Assembly: GCF_003667545.1 (NCBI RefSeq)
Contig: NZ_RCUV01000003.1
Location: 1-64,000 of the forward strand
Source: Mycetocola manganoxydans
GTDB lineage: Bacteria > Actinomycetota > Actinomycetes > Actinomycetales > Microbacteriaceae
DNA length: 64,000 nucleotides
Direction of reading: 5' to 3'
Shown here piece after piece: positions 25,065-33,267 of the stretch (the stretch's first letter is position 1; each line of letters starts with the position of its first letter). The notes beneath the pieces are model-generated. The model made no database searches and had not been told where the DNA came from. It saw nothing but the letters and a program-made list of their open reading frames with translations. Position numbers and translations under genes: made by a program.

Positions 25065-25433
25065 TTATGTTGCGATGCCGCGCGCAACGGGGATGTGACC
25101 GGTGAGGTCGGCGCGCGAGCCGGACGCCAGCACGGATCCGGATGCCGCGGCGTCCGTCCACGACAACGCCCCGGTCGCGAGTGCGAGCCAGGTCTCGGCA
25201 TCCGTCTCGATCACATTCGGCGGGGTACCCCGCGTGTGCCTGGGCCCCTCGATGCACTGGACGGCGCCGAACGGGGGAACCCGCACCTCGAGGGTGTTTC
25301 CGCTCGAACGCTCGGCGAGCAACTGCAGGGTGTAGCGAACCGCCGTCGCGATCTCATCGCGCGACGCTGCCTCGCGAACGGCCCGATCGACCGCCTCGCG
25401 CCCCACGTCATCAGGAATACGGGCACGTGCCAT
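25065..25433 (-). CDS. Small sterol-carrier-type protein
   Basis: A 122-residue protein. The central block [15 protein letters not shown], the following [25 protein letters not shown] and a final [10 protein letters not shown] match the short actinobacterial proteins labelled sterol carrier (SCP2-like). These have a single lipid-binding-type domain and no known ligand. The start (ATG at 25433) is only 19 bases from the divergent purD start, and a TAGCCT box lies seven bases before the ATG, so the mRNA is probably leaderless. From memory this gene often sits next to purD in Actinobacteria. Confidence 0.82.
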   Translation of the reverse strand: MARARIPDDVGREAVDRAVREAASRDEIATAVRYTLQLLAERSSGNTLEVRVPPFGAVQCIEGPRHTRGTPPNVIETDAETWLALATGALSWTDAAASGSVLASGSRADLTGHIPVARGIAT

Positions 25434-25439
25434 GCGCTC

Positions 25440-25446
25440 TAGGCTA
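25440..25446. promoter_or_regulatory. Shared -10 palindrome for two divergent leaderless genes
   Basis: TAGGCTA serves as the -10 box TAGGCT for purD (GTG seven bases downstream) and, read on the other strand, TAGCCT for the sterol-carrier gene (ATG seven bases downstream). The whole intergenic space is 19 bases. The arrangement is symmetric. Confidence 0.65.
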
Positions 25447-25452
25447 GTACTC

Positions 25453-26742
25453 GTGAAGATCCTTGTCCTCGGCTCGGGTGCGCGAGAGCACGCCATCATC
25501 CTGTCCCTCCTCGGCGAAGAGGAAGGACACGACATCGTCGCTGCCCCGGGTAACGCGGGTATCGCGCAGGTCGCCGAAACCGTCGCGCTCGACCCGAATG
25601 ATCCCGTCGCCGTCGCGAACTTCGCGATCGCCGAAGCCATCGCCCTCGTCGTGATCGGGCCGGAGGCCCCCCTCGTCGCGGGAGTCGCTGACGAACTGCG
25701 GGAGCAGGGAATCCCCGTCTTCGGCCCCGGCCGGGCCGCCGCCGAGCTCGAGGGCTCCAAGACCTTCGCCAAGCGAGTGATGGATGAAGCCGGGGTTCCG
25801 ACCGGGCGGGCCCGTCGCGCGGGAACGCTCGCCGAGGCAGAGGCGGCCATCGACGAGTTCGGTTCGCCCTACGTGGTGAAGGCGGACGGCCTTGCCGCCG
25901 GCAAGGGCGTCCTTGTCACCACCGATCGCGACGCAGCCGTCGAGCATGCCCGCACCTATCTCGATTCCGGCAGCGTGCTCGTCGAGGAATTCCTCGACGG
26001 CCAGGAGGTGTCGCTGTTCTTCGTGAGCGACGGGCACACCGTTGTCCCGCTCTCCCCCGCGCAGGATTACAAGCGCCTCGCCGACGGCGACGAAGGCCCG
26101 AACACCGGCGGCATGGGTGCGTACTCACCGCTCCCCTGGCTCGATGAGACCTTCGGCAGCGAAGAAGCCTTCGTCACCGAGGTTCTCGAGACCATCGCGA
26201 AGCCCGTCATCGCGCAGCTCGCAGAGGAGCAGACGCCGTTCATCGGCCTGCTGTACGCCGGACTCATCCTGACCTCGCGCCGCGAGAATGACGCTGATCG
26301 CGGCATCCGTGTCATCGAATTCAATGCTCGCTTCGGTGACCCTGAGACCCAGGTCGTCCTGCCCCGCCTCACGTCGCCCCTGTCGTCACTCCTCTACGCA
26401 GCCGCGACCGGAACCCTTGCCCAGAGCGACCGTCCGACCTTTGCGGCAGCATCAGCCGTGACCGTCGTGCTGGCGAGCGAGAACTATCCGGGAACCCCCG
26501 TCACCGGACGTCCGATCAGCATGCTCCGCGATGCGGATGCCGTTCCCGGCGTTCATCTTGCCCACGCTGCAACCGCGCAGTCGGGCGACAAGCTCGTGTC
26601 GACAGGCGGCCGTGTACTCAGCGTTGTCGCGCTCGGCGACGACTTCGCCGAGGCTCGGGCCCGTGCCTACGACGTGATCGGCAACATCTCACTCGAGGGT
26701 TCCCAGTACCGGACCGACATCGCGGCCCGCGTCGCCGACTGA
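25453..26742 (+). CDS. purD: Phosphoribosylamine-glycine ligase (GAR synthetase)
   Basis: A 429-residue ATP-grasp enzyme joining phosphoribosylamine and glycine. It starts [15 protein letters not shown], the family N-terminus, so the GTG at 25453 is preferred to an ATG seven codons earlier. [66 protein letters not shown] and [12 protein letters not shown] mark the ATP-grasp and substrate sites. The mRNA is probably leaderless (TAGGCT seven bases before GTG). Confidence 0.97.
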   Translation: MKILVLGSGAREHAIILSLLGEEEGHDIVAAPGNAGIAQVAETVALDPNDPVAVANFAIAEAIALVVIGPEAPLVAGVADELREQGIPVFGPGRAAAELEGSKTFAKRVMDEAGVPTGRARRAGTLAEAEAAIDEFGSPYVVKADGLAAGKGVLVTTDRDAAVEHARTYLDSGSVLVEEFLDGQEVSLFFVSDGHTVVPLSPAQDYKRLADGDEGPNTGGMGAYSPLPWLDETFGSEEAFVTEVLETIAKPVIAQLAEEQTPFIGLLYAGLILTSRRENDADRGIRVIEFNARFGDPETQVVLPRLTSPLSSLLYAAATGTLAQSDRPTFAAASAVTVVLASENYPGTPVTGRPISMLRDADAVPGVHLAHAATAQSGDKLVSTGGRVLSVVALGDDFAEARARAYDVIGNISLEGSQYRTDIAARVAD

Positions 26743-26749
26743 CCCGCTG

Positions 26750-27709
26750 CTACCGGCCGGCAGTCGAGCGGCGAGCGGCGACGGCGCTGAGCCCGATGAC
26801 CAGCCACAGGCCCCCGCCCCACCACACGGCGAGCACGAGGAGCCCGGCGTCGAAGACGGCAAGCCCCATGATCGCCACACCGAGCACGCCAACGGTGACG
26901 TCGATGAACCGCACCCGCAGTGCGAACAGCACGCTCACGCCGATCGCCAGGATCGTAACGATCCAGAACGGTGCGCCGGGGTCCAAAAACGTTCCGGTCA
27001 GGGCACCGCCGATGCCGAGAAGCGCGGGCGCGACCATCAGGAGCGCACCGACGATGCGCCACGAACGCCCAACCACAGGGGATGCTCCGCGACGGATCCA
27101 CAGGGGCACGAGAACCGCGGTCCACATCAGGAGAGCAAGCGGGACGAAGAATCCGCCGATCGATAAACCAGCAACGATCGAGAAACCCGTCACAAGCACC
27201 GCGCCCAGCCACGAGACCGGCAAGCGGAGTGAACCGGAGAGAAGTGGGAGTAGCGCGAGGAGCGCAGGCACAAGCGGCAGCAAGGCAACCCCGAGGCCGT
27301 ACTGCTCGAACAAGCCCGTCGCCGTTTGGAGAGTGGAGCCGGTGGAATCACTACTGACGCCGCCCTCTTCGGTGGCGTAGGACGGCAGGATGAAGGCAAC
27401 GAACACAGCAGTGACGACGGCGAGAATGACCGCGGCTCTGTGCAGCATCCGTGAGGCACGATCGGCAGGATTGTCCTGCCTGGACGGATCGGCGCTGATC
27501 CCGAACTGCTCCCGTGCGTCTCGCGCGACGTCCTTCGGGCTACCGAGGGCCGCAAGCACTTCATCGGGTTCACGGCCGGCGTCGACCGCATCCGCGACGT
27601 GGGCTCGCACGTCGTCGATGATCGTTTCGCGGGATGCGTTAGGCACGCGCTGAAGCTCGGAGTTGAGAGCGCGCAGGTACCGCTGAATCGCGGGGTGTTC
27701 CTGGATCAT
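26750..27709 (-). CDS. HAAS-domain/DUF1700-like membrane protein
   Basis: A 319-residue protein. Residues 1-70 form a soluble helical module (IQRYLRALNSELQRVP, then IIDDVRAHVADAVDAGREPDEVLAALGSPKDVARDARE) of the HAAS/DUF1700 type. Two or more hydrophobic helices follow, and the second half is almost entirely membrane segments. HAAS modules are typically encoded with PadR regulators, and here the start overlaps the padR stop by four bases. The function is unknown; a regulator-linked envelope or transport role is plausible. It converges with purD, with seven bases between the stops. Confidence 0.82.
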   Translation of the reverse strand: MIQEHPAIQRYLRALNSELQRVPNASRETIIDDVRAHVADAVDAGREPDEVLAALGSPKDVARDAREQFGISADPSRQDNPADRASRMLHRAAVILAVVTAVFVAFILPSYATEEGGVSSDSTGSTLQTATGLFEQYGLGVALLPLVPALLALLPLLSGSLRLPVSWLGAVLVTGFSIVAGLSIGGFFVPLALLMWTAVLVPLWIRRGASPVVGRSWRIVGALLMVAPALLGIGGALTGTFLDPGAPFWIVTILAIGVSVLFALRVRFIDVTVGVLGVAIMGLAVFDAGLLVLAVWWGGGLWLVIGLSAVAARRSTAGR

Positions 27710-28044
27710 GATTCCTCCTGCAATAGGGCGCCGACCTGCGGCACGATGGTGCGCCAGACGTCTGCGAACGCACGCAGTTGGTCATGGCCGCGAGCGGTGA
27801 TTGTGTAGTAACGACGTGCGCGGCCGACATCCGGAGCGTTCCACCGTGTATCGACGGCACCTGAATCGCGGAGCCGTGCGAGCAGCGGATAGAGACTTCC
27901 CTCGCTCGCGGTCAGGCTCCGTCCGACGAGCTCATTCGCGAGCTCGAGTCCATACATCTCCCGGCGAGCGAGAAGCCCGAGCACGCAGAATTCGAGCACT
28001 CCCTTACGGATGTTGGTCGCGATCCGCTCCTCGTCTTCGTTCAT
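27706..28044 (-). CDS. PadR family transcriptional regulator
   Basis: A 112-residue protein that is essentially one PadR winged helix: NIRKGVLEFCVLGLLARREMYGLELANEL, SEGSLYPLLARLRDSGAV, then RRYYTITARGHDQLRAF. ATG at 28044 is chosen by the usual start of the family; ATG at 28056 is in frame and close to a TTATAC box, so it may be the real leaderless start. It is co-translated with the HAAS-domain membrane gene. A perfect palindrome sits at the upstream ATG. Confidence 0.88.
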   Translation of the reverse strand: MNEDEERIATNIRKGVLEFCVLGLLARREMYGLELANELVGRSLTASEGSLYPLLARLRDSGAVDTRWNAPDVGRARRYYTITARGHDQLRAFADVWRTIVPQVGALLQEES

Positions 28045-28057
28045 GATCGAGACCATA

Positions 28058-28078
28058 CCTTGTATAACAAGGCTTGTA
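28058..28078. promoter_or_regulatory. PadR operator candidate
   Basis: CCTTGT-ATA-ACAAGG (28058-28072) is a perfect palindrome, followed at once by a third half-site CTTGTA (28073-28078). It covers the predicted padR promoter, which suggests autorepression. Confidence 0.6.
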
Positions 28079-28157
28079 CAGCATGGGCTCCGATCGGGTG
28101 CGTAAGTGCAATCTCGCCGGCGCCCTCGCCGGCGACCGCACACGCGATAATGGAGGG

Positions 28158-29051
28158 GTGAGCACATCGACGAACCTGCCCGGCTGGACCCACCTCTACT
28201 CGGGCAAAGTCCGTGACCTCTACGAGCGCCCGGACGACTCCGATGCCCTTCTCGTCGTCGCGAGCGACCGGGTCAGCGCGTTCGACCACGTGCTCTCCCC
28301 CGGCATCCCCGGAAAGGGCGAACTGCTCACCGCGCTCAGCCTCTGGTGGTTCGACCGCCTCGACGTACCCAACCACCTCCTCGCCGAGAAGATGCTTGGT
28401 GACGACGACACCATGCCCGGCCTCATCCCGGCGGAGGTGGCCGGCCGCGCGATGCTCGTGAAGAAGCTCGAGATGTTCCCGGTCGAGTGCGTCGTGCGCG
28501 GCTACCTCACCGGCTCCGGCTGGAAGGAATACGTCGCTTCCCGGAGCGTCTGCGGCATCCCGCTCCCGGACGGCCTCCAGAACGGCGACCGTCTGCCCGA
28601 ACCCCTCTACACCCCGGCATACAAGGCTCCGATGGGCGAGCACGACGAGAACATCTCGTTCGAGCAGAGCATCGAACTTGTCGGCGAAGCGGATGCCACG
28701 GCGCTGCGCGACACGTCCCTCGCGATCTACGCACAGGCATCCGCCATTGCCGAGGAACGGGGGGTGATCCTCGCAGACACCAAGTTCGAATTCGGTCGCG
28801 ACCCGGTCAACGGCGTCCTGACCCTTGGCGACGAGGTGCTGACCTCGGACTCGTCGCGGTACTGGGACGCAGACATCTACGCGACAGCGGGAACCGCCGA
28901 GGACCGCATGGCGAGCTTCGACAAGCAGATCGTGCGCGACTGGCTCGCCGCGAACTGGGACCAGGTCCAGGACCCGCCCGAACTGCCGAACGAGATAGTC
29001 GAAGAAACGACGGCGCGCTACCGCGAATTACTGGAGCGACTGACGGCGTAA
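28158..29051 (+). CDS. purC: Phosphoribosylaminoimidazole-succinocarboxamide synthase
   Basis: A 297-residue SAICAR synthetase joining CAIR and aspartate with ATP. LYSGKVRDLYERPDDSDALLVVASDRVSAFD, here the N-terminal ATP site, PVECVVRGYLTGSGWKEY and LADTKFEFG are diagnostic. The GTG at 28158 is chosen since the family motif starts 14 residues later and GATAAT lies six bases before it (probable leaderless start). purB, purE and purK are not in the window. Confidence 0.96.
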   Translation: MSTSTNLPGWTHLYSGKVRDLYERPDDSDALLVVASDRVSAFDHVLSPGIPGKGELLTALSLWWFDRLDVPNHLLAEKMLGDDDTMPGLIPAEVAGRAMLVKKLEMFPVECVVRGYLTGSGWKEYVASRSVCGIPLPDGLQNGDRLPEPLYTPAYKAPMGEHDENISFEQSIELVGEADATALRDTSLAIYAQASAIAEERGVILADTKFEFGRDPVNGVLTLGDEVLTSDSSRYWDADIYATAGTAEDRMASFDKQIVRDWLAANWDQVQDPPELPNEIVEETTARYRELLERLTA

Positions 29052-29062
29052 GGTTTCGAGAG

Positions 29063-30520
29063 ATGTCTGAACTCTCTCCAAACGAAGCAAGCGCCAACCG
29101 CGTCAAGTGGGAAAGCTTCTGGGTCTGCGCCGGTGTGGCGAGCCTCACGATCCTCGACCTGTCCAAGGTCAACGTCGGACTGCCGTCGATCGAGGAGTCC
29201 CTCGGCGGCGGTGCCACCGAGTTGCAGCTCATCGTCGCGGGCTACGCGCTCGCGTTCGGCCTCGCTCTCGTTCCCGCCGGCCGACTGGGTGACATCCGTT
29301 CACGACGCAACATGTTCCTCATCGGCCTGACCTCGTTCATGCTCGCGAGCCTGCTGTGCGCGATCGCCCCCACCATCGAGGTCCTCGTGATCGGCCGGAT
29401 CCTGCAGGGTGTTGCCGCGGGTATTCAGATGCCTCAGGTCCTCGGCCTCATCCAACAGTTGTTCCAGGGCAGGGAGCGCGGCAAGGCGTTCGGGCTTTTC
29501 GGCGCGACGATCGGGCTGTCAACGGCCTTCGGGCCAACGATCGGCGGTCTGCTCATCGCGGTCGGCGGACTGGAGAACGGCTGGCGGCTCCTGTTCTGGA
29601 TGAACATCCCGCTGGGGCTCATCGCCATCTGGTTCGCCTGGCGACTCCTGCCGCGCCAGCAGGTGCACGACGCGGACGTGAAGAGTCTCGACGTCACCGG
29701 CATCCTTCTCCTCGGTGCCGCGACCTTCAGCCTCATGCTGCCGTTCGTGCTGACCACGGGAGGGCCCGATGACGATCCGAACCGCTGGTTCTGGCTGATC
29801 GGCTTCGTCGTCGCAGCGGCCACTTTCGTCTGGTGGGAACGCCGGTACCTGCGCATCGGGAAGTCACCCGTCGTGCACTTCGGGCTGCTGCGTCTCTCGT
29901 CGTACCGGAACGGCATCCTCATCGCCACCGCTTACTTCGCAGCGATCCCGGCGATGTTCCTCATCGTCACGCTGTTCCTTCAGCAGGGGCTCGGGCTCGA
30001 AGCGGTGTTCGCCGGCATGGTCTCCATCCCGTTCGCGCTCGCCTCCGCCGTCACGTCCTGGCTGGGTGGGCGCATGGTGAACACCTACGGCCGCCCCATC
30101 GTCGTCCTCGGTGTTGCGCTCGCCGGAATCGGTATCGGCGCCACCCTCCCCATCGCGGCTTTCGCCTCCGAAGAGTGGACGCCGTGGCTCATGGCCGCCG
30201 TACTCACCGTCGCGGGTGCCGGTGGCGGATTCGTCATCTCGCCGAACCAGACCCTCACCCTTCAGGATGTCCCGGTCACCCAGGGCGGCGTCGCCGGCTC
30301 CGTTGCGCAAGTCGGCCAGCGGGTCGGAACCGCGATCGGTGTCGCGGTCGCGTCGAGCACGTTCTTCGCAACGCTCTACGCCGAGCAGGGACTCGCCAAC
30401 CCTGTGACGATCTACCGGGATGCCTACGGGCGCGGGACCGCGATCATCGTCGCCCTGCTGGCGCTCGCGTTGATCCTCAGCCTGCTCGACGTGCGTAAAC
30501 GCGCCGCGGCTTCGGCCTGA
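29063..30520 (+). CDS. MFS drug exporter, DHA2 (14-helix) type
   Basis: A 485-residue transporter with about 14 hydrophobic helices. TILDLSKVNVGLPSIEESL in helix 1 and LVPAGRLGDIRSRRNMFLIGL after helix 2 are the DHA2 drug:H+ antiporter marks, and GRILQGVAAGIQMPQVLGLIQ lies in helix 4. The start is the ATG at 29063, twelve bases after the purC stop; a TAAGGT box overlaps the purC stop, so it may have its own promoter. The frame is open far upstream inside purC but that part is not coding. Drug export is the usual role; the substrate is unknown. Confidence 0.88.
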   Translation: MSELSPNEASANRVKWESFWVCAGVASLTILDLSKVNVGLPSIEESLGGGATELQLIVAGYALAFGLALVPAGRLGDIRSRRNMFLIGLTSFMLASLLCAIAPTIEVLVIGRILQGVAAGIQMPQVLGLIQQLFQGRERGKAFGLFGATIGLSTAFGPTIGGLLIAVGGLENGWRLLFWMNIPLGLIAIWFAWRLLPRQQVHDADVKSLDVTGILLLGAATFSLMLPFVLTTGGPDDDPNRWFWLIGFVVAAATFVWWERRYLRIGKSPVVHFGLLRLSSYRNGILIATAYFAAIPAMFLIVTLFLQQGLGLEAVFAGMVSIPFALASAVTSWLGGRMVNTYGRPIVVLGVALAGIGIGATLPIAAFASEEWTPWLMAAVLTVAGAGGGFVISPNQTLTLQDVPVTQGGVAGSVAQVGQRVGTAIGVAVASSTFFATLYAEQGLANPVTIYRDAYGRGTAIIVALLALALILSLLDVRKRAAASA

Positions 30521-30527
30521 CCTTGCC

Positions 30528-30998
30528 TTGCCGAACGAATCGCCACTCGTCGTTGTCCGCCGCGAGTACTCCCACCCGGACACACGGGAACTGATCCGTC
30601 GGCTTCAGGAGTTGTACACCCGGATCTATGGTGGTCCGGATGGCAGCCCGATCCACGAAGCCGAGTTCGTGCCGCCTCGCGGGGCCATCGCTATCGGATA
30701 CGTCGACGGCGAAGCGGTGGCCATGGGCGCGTGGAGGCGGGTCGGCGAGGGACGGGGCGAGTTGAAGCGCATGTTCGTCGACGACCGACATCGGGGAACA
30801 GGCCACTCCCGCACCCTGCTCCACTGGCTCGAGGACTCGGCGCTCGAGCACGGAGTCTCGTCCATGATCCTTGAAACCAACGAGAACCATCCGGAAGCGA
30901 TCGCCCTGTACCGCTCAGCCGGCTATGCCGACATCCCGAACTACGGCCACTACGCCAACAACCTGAAAACGGTGTCGCTCGGCCGGGAGCTTCGGTAA
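30528..30998 (+). CDS. GNAT family N-acetyltransferase
   Basis: A 156-residue acetyltransferase. The core motif GRGELKRMFVDDRHRGTGHSRTLL contains the acetyl-CoA pyrophosphate loop (R/Q-x-x-G-x-G/A), followed by a strand and the ETNENHPEAIALYRSAGY end motif. The acceptor is unknown. A TTG start at 30528 is taken because there is no ATG or GTG in frame before the conserved domain. The gene begins seven bases after the MFS exporter stop and is probably translated from the same mRNA. Confidence 0.85.
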   Translation: MPNESPLVVVRREYSHPDTRELIRRLQELYTRIYGGPDGSPIHEAEFVPPRGAIAIGYVDGEAVAMGAWRRVGEGRGELKRMFVDDRHRGTGHSRTLLHWLEDSALEHGVSSMILETNENHPEAIALYRSAGYADIPNYGHYANNLKTVSLGRELR

Positions 30999-31026
30999 CA
31001 ACGCCGGGGCTTGCTAAATGTTGTTG

Positions 31027-31041
31027 CTACAACTATTGTAG
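31027..31041. promoter_or_regulatory. MarR-type palindromic operator before VOC gene
   Basis: CTACAA-CTA-TTGTAG is a perfect 15-base palindrome, with an overlapping GTTG-CTA-CAAC dyad at 31023-31033. A likely -10 box TATTGT lies inside it. The style resembles MarR sites in front of ring-cleavage dioxygenase genes. No MarR gene is in the window. Confidence 0.55.
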
Positions 31042-31049
31042 ATGACATC

Positions 31050-31931
31050 ATGAACACGACACCGACCGCAGACAAGCTCGCCGCCGACACCGCGATGGGA
31101 CCCGTGACCCTCCTCGTGGCCGACCTCGACGCGATGACGACCTACTACACGGATGCCGTCACCCTGCGTCCCCTCTCGTCGACCGGAAACACCGTGACGC
31201 TCGGTCGCGGCGGCGTACCGGCCGTGATCCTGGAACACGCCCCCGAGCTCAAGCACGCCGCTCCCGGCTCTGCGGGCCTGTTCCACACCGCGATCGTTTT
31301 CGAGACCCAGGCAGCACTCGCTGCCGCGCTGTACTCGGTCGCCCGCAAGTCACCAGGAACCTTCACCGGCAGCGCCGACCATCTCGTCAGCCAGGCGTTC
31401 TACTTCACCGACCCCGAGGGCAACGGTGTCGAACTGTACTGGGACCGCGACCGCACCGAATGGAGCTGGGTCCACGGCCAGGTCGAGATGGCCACGCTGT
31501 ACCTCGACCCCAACGAGTACCTGTCCGAGCACCTCACCGAGCAGGGGCAGACCGTCCCCGGCGATGAATCCGTCTTCGGCAGCGCCCGCATCGGGCACGT
31601 CCACCTCTCCGTCGGCGACGTCGCATCCGCCCGGTCCTTCTACGTCGACACGCTGGGCTTCGACGCCACGGCGTCACTCGGCAACCAGGCCCTCTTCGTC
31701 TCCGCCGGCGGCTACCACCACCACATGGCGATGAACGTCTGGAACTCGCGCGGCGCAGGCCCTCGCATGCCGGCGCTCGGACTCGGCCGCATCGACATCC
31801 AGGTTGGCGAGACGGATGCCGTCGGCGAACTCGCCGAGCGGCTCACGCATCACAGAATCCAGACCCGCGATGACGGGCGCACGCTGAGCTTCGACGACCC
31901 GTGGTCGAACCTCATCCGCGTGACCGTCTAG
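31050..31931 (+). CDS. VOC family protein, catechol-2,3-dioxygenase-like
   Basis: A 293-residue protein with two vicinal-oxygen-chelate modules. The first (GPVTLLVADLDAMTTYYTDAV, then LFHTAIVF and FTDPEGNGVELYWDR) and second (IGHVHLSVGDVASARSFYVDTLGF, then HHHMAMNVWNSRG) have the layout of CatE/MhqO-type extradiol dioxygenases. Metal ligands would be His in GHVHLSV and the Glu near the end of a module. Substrates in this group are catechols or quinone adducts. ATG at 31050 is preferred over an ATG 39 bases upstream because that one precedes the operator. No ribosome binding site is visible. Confidence 0.85.
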   Translation: MNTTPTADKLAADTAMGPVTLLVADLDAMTTYYTDAVTLRPLSSTGNTVTLGRGGVPAVILEHAPELKHAAPGSAGLFHTAIVFETQAALAAALYSVARKSPGTFTGSADHLVSQAFYFTDPEGNGVELYWDRDRTEWSWVHGQVEMATLYLDPNEYLSEHLTEQGQTVPGDESVFGSARIGHVHLSVGDVASARSFYVDTLGFDATASLGNQALFVSAGGYHHHMAMNVWNSRGAGPRMPALGLGRIDIQVGETDAVGELAERLTHHRIQTRDDGRTLSFDDPWSNLIRVTV

Positions 31932-31947
31932 ACCGGCCAGCCTTCCA

Positions 31948-33102
31948 TTACACCCGCGGGTCGATCCCGACCCGCGGGTGCGGACCGGACGCCGCGCACT
32001 CGAGGGCGTCGTCGAGCAGCGCGAGCGGGAAGGTCTCCCCGACGAGATCCGCAAATGGATGACTGTGCCAGGCATCGCTGAGATAGTCGATCGCCTGCTG
32101 CAGGTTCCTGCCCGAGTAGTTGTGCACGCCACGCACCGTCAACGCGTTCCGCACGAGCACCTCCGGATCGAGGGTGACCTCGGCTCCGGGAGACACACTC
32201 CCGACGAGCACGACGATCCCGCCGATTCCTACTGCCCGAAGGGCGGAGCGGAACGCCGCGGGCGACCCGGACGTCTCCAGAACGACGAGCGGTTCCGCGG
32301 CACCGGCAGCGGCGGATGCCGCGAGCACTCCCCCGAGCCCGGTGACCGCGAGGTAGCCGACCCCCGGGTCCGCGACCGCAGCCGCCCCGAAGTCGAAGGC
32401 AGCGCTCCTGCGCGCGGCAACCGGGTCCGACACGATCACGTGCGCACCGGCATCCGTCGCCATCGCGGTCGCAGTGAGCCCGGACATCCCGGCGCCGAGA
32501 ACGAGCACGGTAGCGCCGCGAAGAGGAGCGTGAGCGGATGCCGCCTCGAGCGCGGCAGCCACGGTGGCGGTCGCACACGACGCCGGCGCTGCGACACGGG
32601 CGGGCATGCTCTCACCGACGAGCACAACGGCGGATCCGGCACGCACCTGGACGTGGCTGGCGAAACCCCCGCTCAATTCCCACCCACGGTGCACACGGTC
32701 GTGGCCGTATCTGGCAAGTGTGCGGCACTTCTGCGTCAGGCCGCGCGAGCACCGATCGCAGTTTCCGCAGCTGACCGTGACCGACCAGGCCACGCGCATC
32801 CCCGCGACAATCGGCGTTCCCGTCCAGGTGACGGCACCCTCCCCGACCGCGACGACCCTGCCGACCTGCTCGTGCCCGAGAATCACGGGCGCCGGCCCTT
32901 CCCTCTGGCCGAGCACGGTGTGGACGTCTGAGCGGCAGATGGTCGCAAGTTCCACCTCCACCAGCAGCTCGCCTGGACCGAGCGCCACCCCGGGAACGGC
33001 GAGCGCCTCGTGCGGCGAACCTTTGCCCTGCCACACCATCGCGAACGGTGACGGGCGAACGAGAACGTCGCGCCCCACCTCAGAAATCAGTTGCCGCGTC
33101 AT
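31948..33102 (-). CDS. Zinc-dependent alcohol dehydrogenase, phosphonate-catabolism-associated type
   Basis: A 384-residue medium-chain dehydrogenase. The catalytic zinc region has ICRSDVHT and GHEQVGRVVAVG; the structural zinc site is CGNCDRCSRGLTQKC; the Rossmann loop is LVLGAGMSGL. The stretch GLTQKCRTLARYGHDR with ELSGGFASHV strongly recalls the family labelled as phosphonate-catabolism-associated alcohol dehydrogenase (TIGR03366). No phosphonate gene is nearby, so the substrate is open. It is divergent from the esterase gene and convergent with the VOC gene. Confidence 0.82.
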   Translation of the reverse strand: MTRQLISEVGRDVLVRPSPFAMVWQGKGSPHEALAVPGVALGPGELLVEVELATICRSDVHTVLGQREGPAPVILGHEQVGRVVAVGEGAVTWTGTPIVAGMRVAWSVTVSCGNCDRCSRGLTQKCRTLARYGHDRVHRGWELSGGFASHVQVRAGSAVVLVGESMPARVAAPASCATATVAAALEAASAHAPLRGATVLVLGAGMSGLTATAMATDAGAHVIVSDPVAARRSAAFDFGAAAVADPGVGYLAVTGLGGVLAASAAAGAAEPLVVLETSGSPAAFRSALRAVGIGGIVVLVGSVSPGAEVTLDPEVLVRNALTVRGVHNYSGRNLQQAIDYLSDAWHSHPFADLVGETFPLALLDDALECAASGPHPRVGIDPRV

Positions 33103-33187
33103 TGCGATCTCCCCCCTTGTTGCACATCACGCTAGACAGCCCGGCCCAACGGCACCTCATCATCGGGTAAAGCGCCGGTGAATCAAA

Positions 33188-33199
33188 CGAGACGTCTCG
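33188..33199. promoter_or_regulatory. 12-bp palindrome in divergent intergenic region
   Basis: CGAGACGTCTCG lies in the 165-base region between the dehydrogenase and the esterase genes. It is a perfect palindrome and may be an operator. No other evidence supports it. Confidence 0.3.
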
Positions 33200-33267
33200 G
33201 CGTCAACCGGCCCTGCCAGACGGACCGGGGTTGATACTGTCGAACCCCACGAGATGAAGGGGAACCC

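Noticed and set aside
28487-29062. Longer N-terminus for the MFS exporter
   Set aside because: It overlaps the conserved purC gene, and helix 1 of the transporter begins after 29063.
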